The notes under the pieces: generated by a model
What the model saw: only the letters and a program-made list of their open reading frames with translations
Told to the model about the DNA's origin: nothing
The model's database searches: none
Shown: positions 62,734-64,000 of the stretch, in pieces
Layout of the letters: every line of letters begins with the position of its first letter
Numbering within the stretch: position 1 is the stretch's first letter
NCBI GenBank assembly: GCA_910577255.1
Contig: CAJTMH010000002.1
Location: 310,001 to 374,000 of the forward strand
Length of the DNA stretch: 64,000 bases
From: an uncultured Duncaniella sp.
Lineage (GTDB): Bacteria > Bacteroidota > Bacteroidia > Bacteroidales > Muribaculaceae
Reading direction: 5' to 3'
Position numbers and translations under genes: made by a program

Positions 62734-64000
62734 TTACTCTCCATCGGGCTTACGTGGCGCAGGCTTATGCTGCAAGCCTTTCTTCAGACGACGGAGCAGG
62801 GTCATGGCATAAAGGAATATCGGAGAGGGGGCCGACACCATGTCGGTGGCCATAGTCTCGGCCATGGTCATCGGCGGTTCGGTGCCGAACTGTCCAGGAT
62901 AAAGGACTATAAGATTGTTGGTGGAGAAGTAGCGCTGCAGGAATTCCGGCACATCATCCATATCGCTGTCAAACGATACCGACGAACGGCGCGCGCTCAC
63001 CACTATCATGAGGTCATCGTCACTGACCTCGTTTGACTTCAGGACGAAATCATCAAAATTCAGGAGATCGGCAAAGCTCATGCGTATGCCGAGACGGCTT
63101 TGACGGATCACAGCCTGAATCATCAGCGCGGTACCCGGCTCGCACCAGAACTCCACACGGCATCCCACCTGACGGCAAAGATTGCCTATGGCCTGCACCC
63201 AACGCCGGAACCCCGTCTCGAACTGAGCCTTTTTGGGCACGGCCACCACTATGCGTGTAACGGTGTTGATGGGGATAAACAGACGCGTGATTACCACCAT
63301 GCGGTTAGTCGACTTCAGAAGTCGTTCTATCTTGTCGCCAAGAAAAGTGTCAATCACATTTGTGCGGCGGTGCAGACCGATGATCACCTCGGTGATGTCA
63401 CGCTCCTCCATGGTGTTGAGCACACCGGTGATAAAATTAAGGTCGAAACGCTCTATCGGTGTCAGCTCTACCTCGACCGCCGCAGCCGAGCGCTCGGCCA
63501 CATCGAGGGTGTTGCGTCCTATGGCTCGTGAGGAGGCTGAATTATCGTTGCGCACATGCAGGGCATACAGGTCGCCCGGCATAGAGCTGTCAGGGAAACG
63601 CATCGACAGTGCCAGTTCAACTATGCCCGGAGCGGTAAGAGGATTGGATATTGCAATCAATGTGCGCGGATGAGCTGCATCATCCTTGGTGGCACTCTCC
63701 TCCTCGGCCTGTTCAAGCAGCTGGAGCTTGAGTCTGGAGGCAGCACGTTCGGTGCCGAGCGATGACACCGTGCATGTCACAAGAATCATCACCACAGTGG
63801 CGTTGAGCACATCCACCCCGAACAGGTGCATGCCGTAGCCTATGGTCACCACCGCAAGAGCCACTGCCGTATGGGCATTGGAGAGCTGATACATGATGGA
63901 GCGGTCGGTGCCGGTGAGACGGAATACCTTCTGGGTGGCATAAGCGGCAAGCCACTTGGTACTCATGGCCACAGCGCTCATCACGGCTGCCACATACAGC
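62734..64000 (-). CDS. Cation:proton antiporter, C-terminal part (5' end outside window)
   Basis: The frame is open to the right edge; 421 residues are visible. The first 95 residues hold the last membrane helices of a CPA-type exchanger (VALAVVTIGYGMHLFGVDVLNATVVMILVTC). A long cytoplasmic region follows with two universal-stress-protein-like halves: about 105-240 (TLIAISNPLTAPGIVELAL, EVIIGLHRRTNVIDTFLG) and about 245-380 (TRIVVAVPKKAQFETGF, DDLMIVVSARRSS). This architecture is common for Bacteroidota Na+(K+)/H+ antiporters. The first possible start in the window (63993, GTG) is internal, since upstream codons stay open. Confidence 0.85.
   Translation of the reverse strand, partial: LYVAAVMSAVAMSTKWLAAYATQKVFRLTGTDRSIMYQLSNAHTAVALAVVTIGYGMHLFGVDVLNATVVMILVTCTVSSLGTERAASRLKLQLLEQAEEESATKDDAAHPRTLIAISNPLTAPGIVELALSMRFPDSSMPGDLYALHVRNDNSASSRAIGRNTLDVAERSAAAVEVELTPIERFDLNFITGVLNTMEERDITEVIIGLHRRTNVIDTFLGDKIERLLKSTNRMVVITRLFIPINTVTRIVVAVPKKAQFETGFRRWVQAIGNLCRQVGCRVEFWCEPGTALMIQAVIRQSRLGIRMSFADLLNFDDFVLKSNEVSDDDLMIVVSARRSSVSFDSDMDDVPEFLQRYFSTNNLIVLYPGQFGTEPPMTMAETMATDMVSAPSPIFLYAMTLLRRLKKGLQHKPAPRKPDGE

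Overview
This 64 kb window (roughly 55-58% GC in its core genes) is chromosome from a Bacteroidota member of the order Bacteroidales. A gut, Muribaculaceae-like organism is my best guess, but no rRNA or other phylogenetic marker is present to prove it. Support comes from a SusC/SusD pair, many lipoproteins with an S-D-D-D-D-type tail after the lipid Cys, PorX and PorW, OstA-like and DUF1573 proteins, a choloylglycine-hydrolase-family enzyme, and promoters of the Bacteroidetes type (-33 TTTG, -7 TAnnTTTG) rather than -35/-10. I see no tRNA, rRNA, CRISPR array, insertion sequence or prophage.

Layout. 0-14.3 kb (+): end of queA, a small phage-type/macro-like protein, a SurA-like chaperone, an OstA-like protein, an acyltransferase, mutL, a DUF4105 protein, a phosphatase-fold protein that has lost its metal ligands, and secA. 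14.4-22.6 kb (mostly -): a hypothetical protein, a Ca/Na antiporter, MeaB, two DUF1573 proteins, a His/Lys-rich lipoprotein (+), malic enzyme, and an ECF sigma factor whose downstream region carries repeated AGGTAA motifs. 22.8-30.7 kb (-): an orphan SusC/SusD locus with two surface lipoproteins and no enzyme; SusC is interrupted by a frameshift. 30.8-35.4 kb (-): thiol peroxidase, a LolA/thioredoxin-like protein, a lipid kinase, an orphan secretion-tail-like protein, and a bile-salt-hydrolase-like Ntn hydrolase.

35.5-44.8 kb (-) is the most interesting region. It is a compact five-gene unit: secreted DNase I-fold nuclease, cytidylate-kinase-like protein, TonB-dependent receptor, then two large surface lipoproteins built from DUF5689, repeated choice-of-anchor-J-like and DUF6359-like domains. 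I propose it captures, cuts and imports extracellular nucleic acid or nucleotides. 45.0-51.0 kb (-): birA, tsaE, porX and porW, the last two being type IX secretion factors. 51.0-53.9 kb is an AT-rich island with a candidate small RNA or leader, a Big_2 protein, a lipoprotein and a long hairpin. 53.9-61.8 kb (+): a GlmU-like protein, an aminotransferase, a U32/TrhP-type protein, then parE-coaD-S41 peptidase from one clear promoter. 61.9-64 kb (-): a fucosyltransferase-like enzyme and the C-terminal part of a cation/proton antiporter cut by the window edge.

Function assignments rest on reading translated proteins and motifs by eye. No database search was possible.
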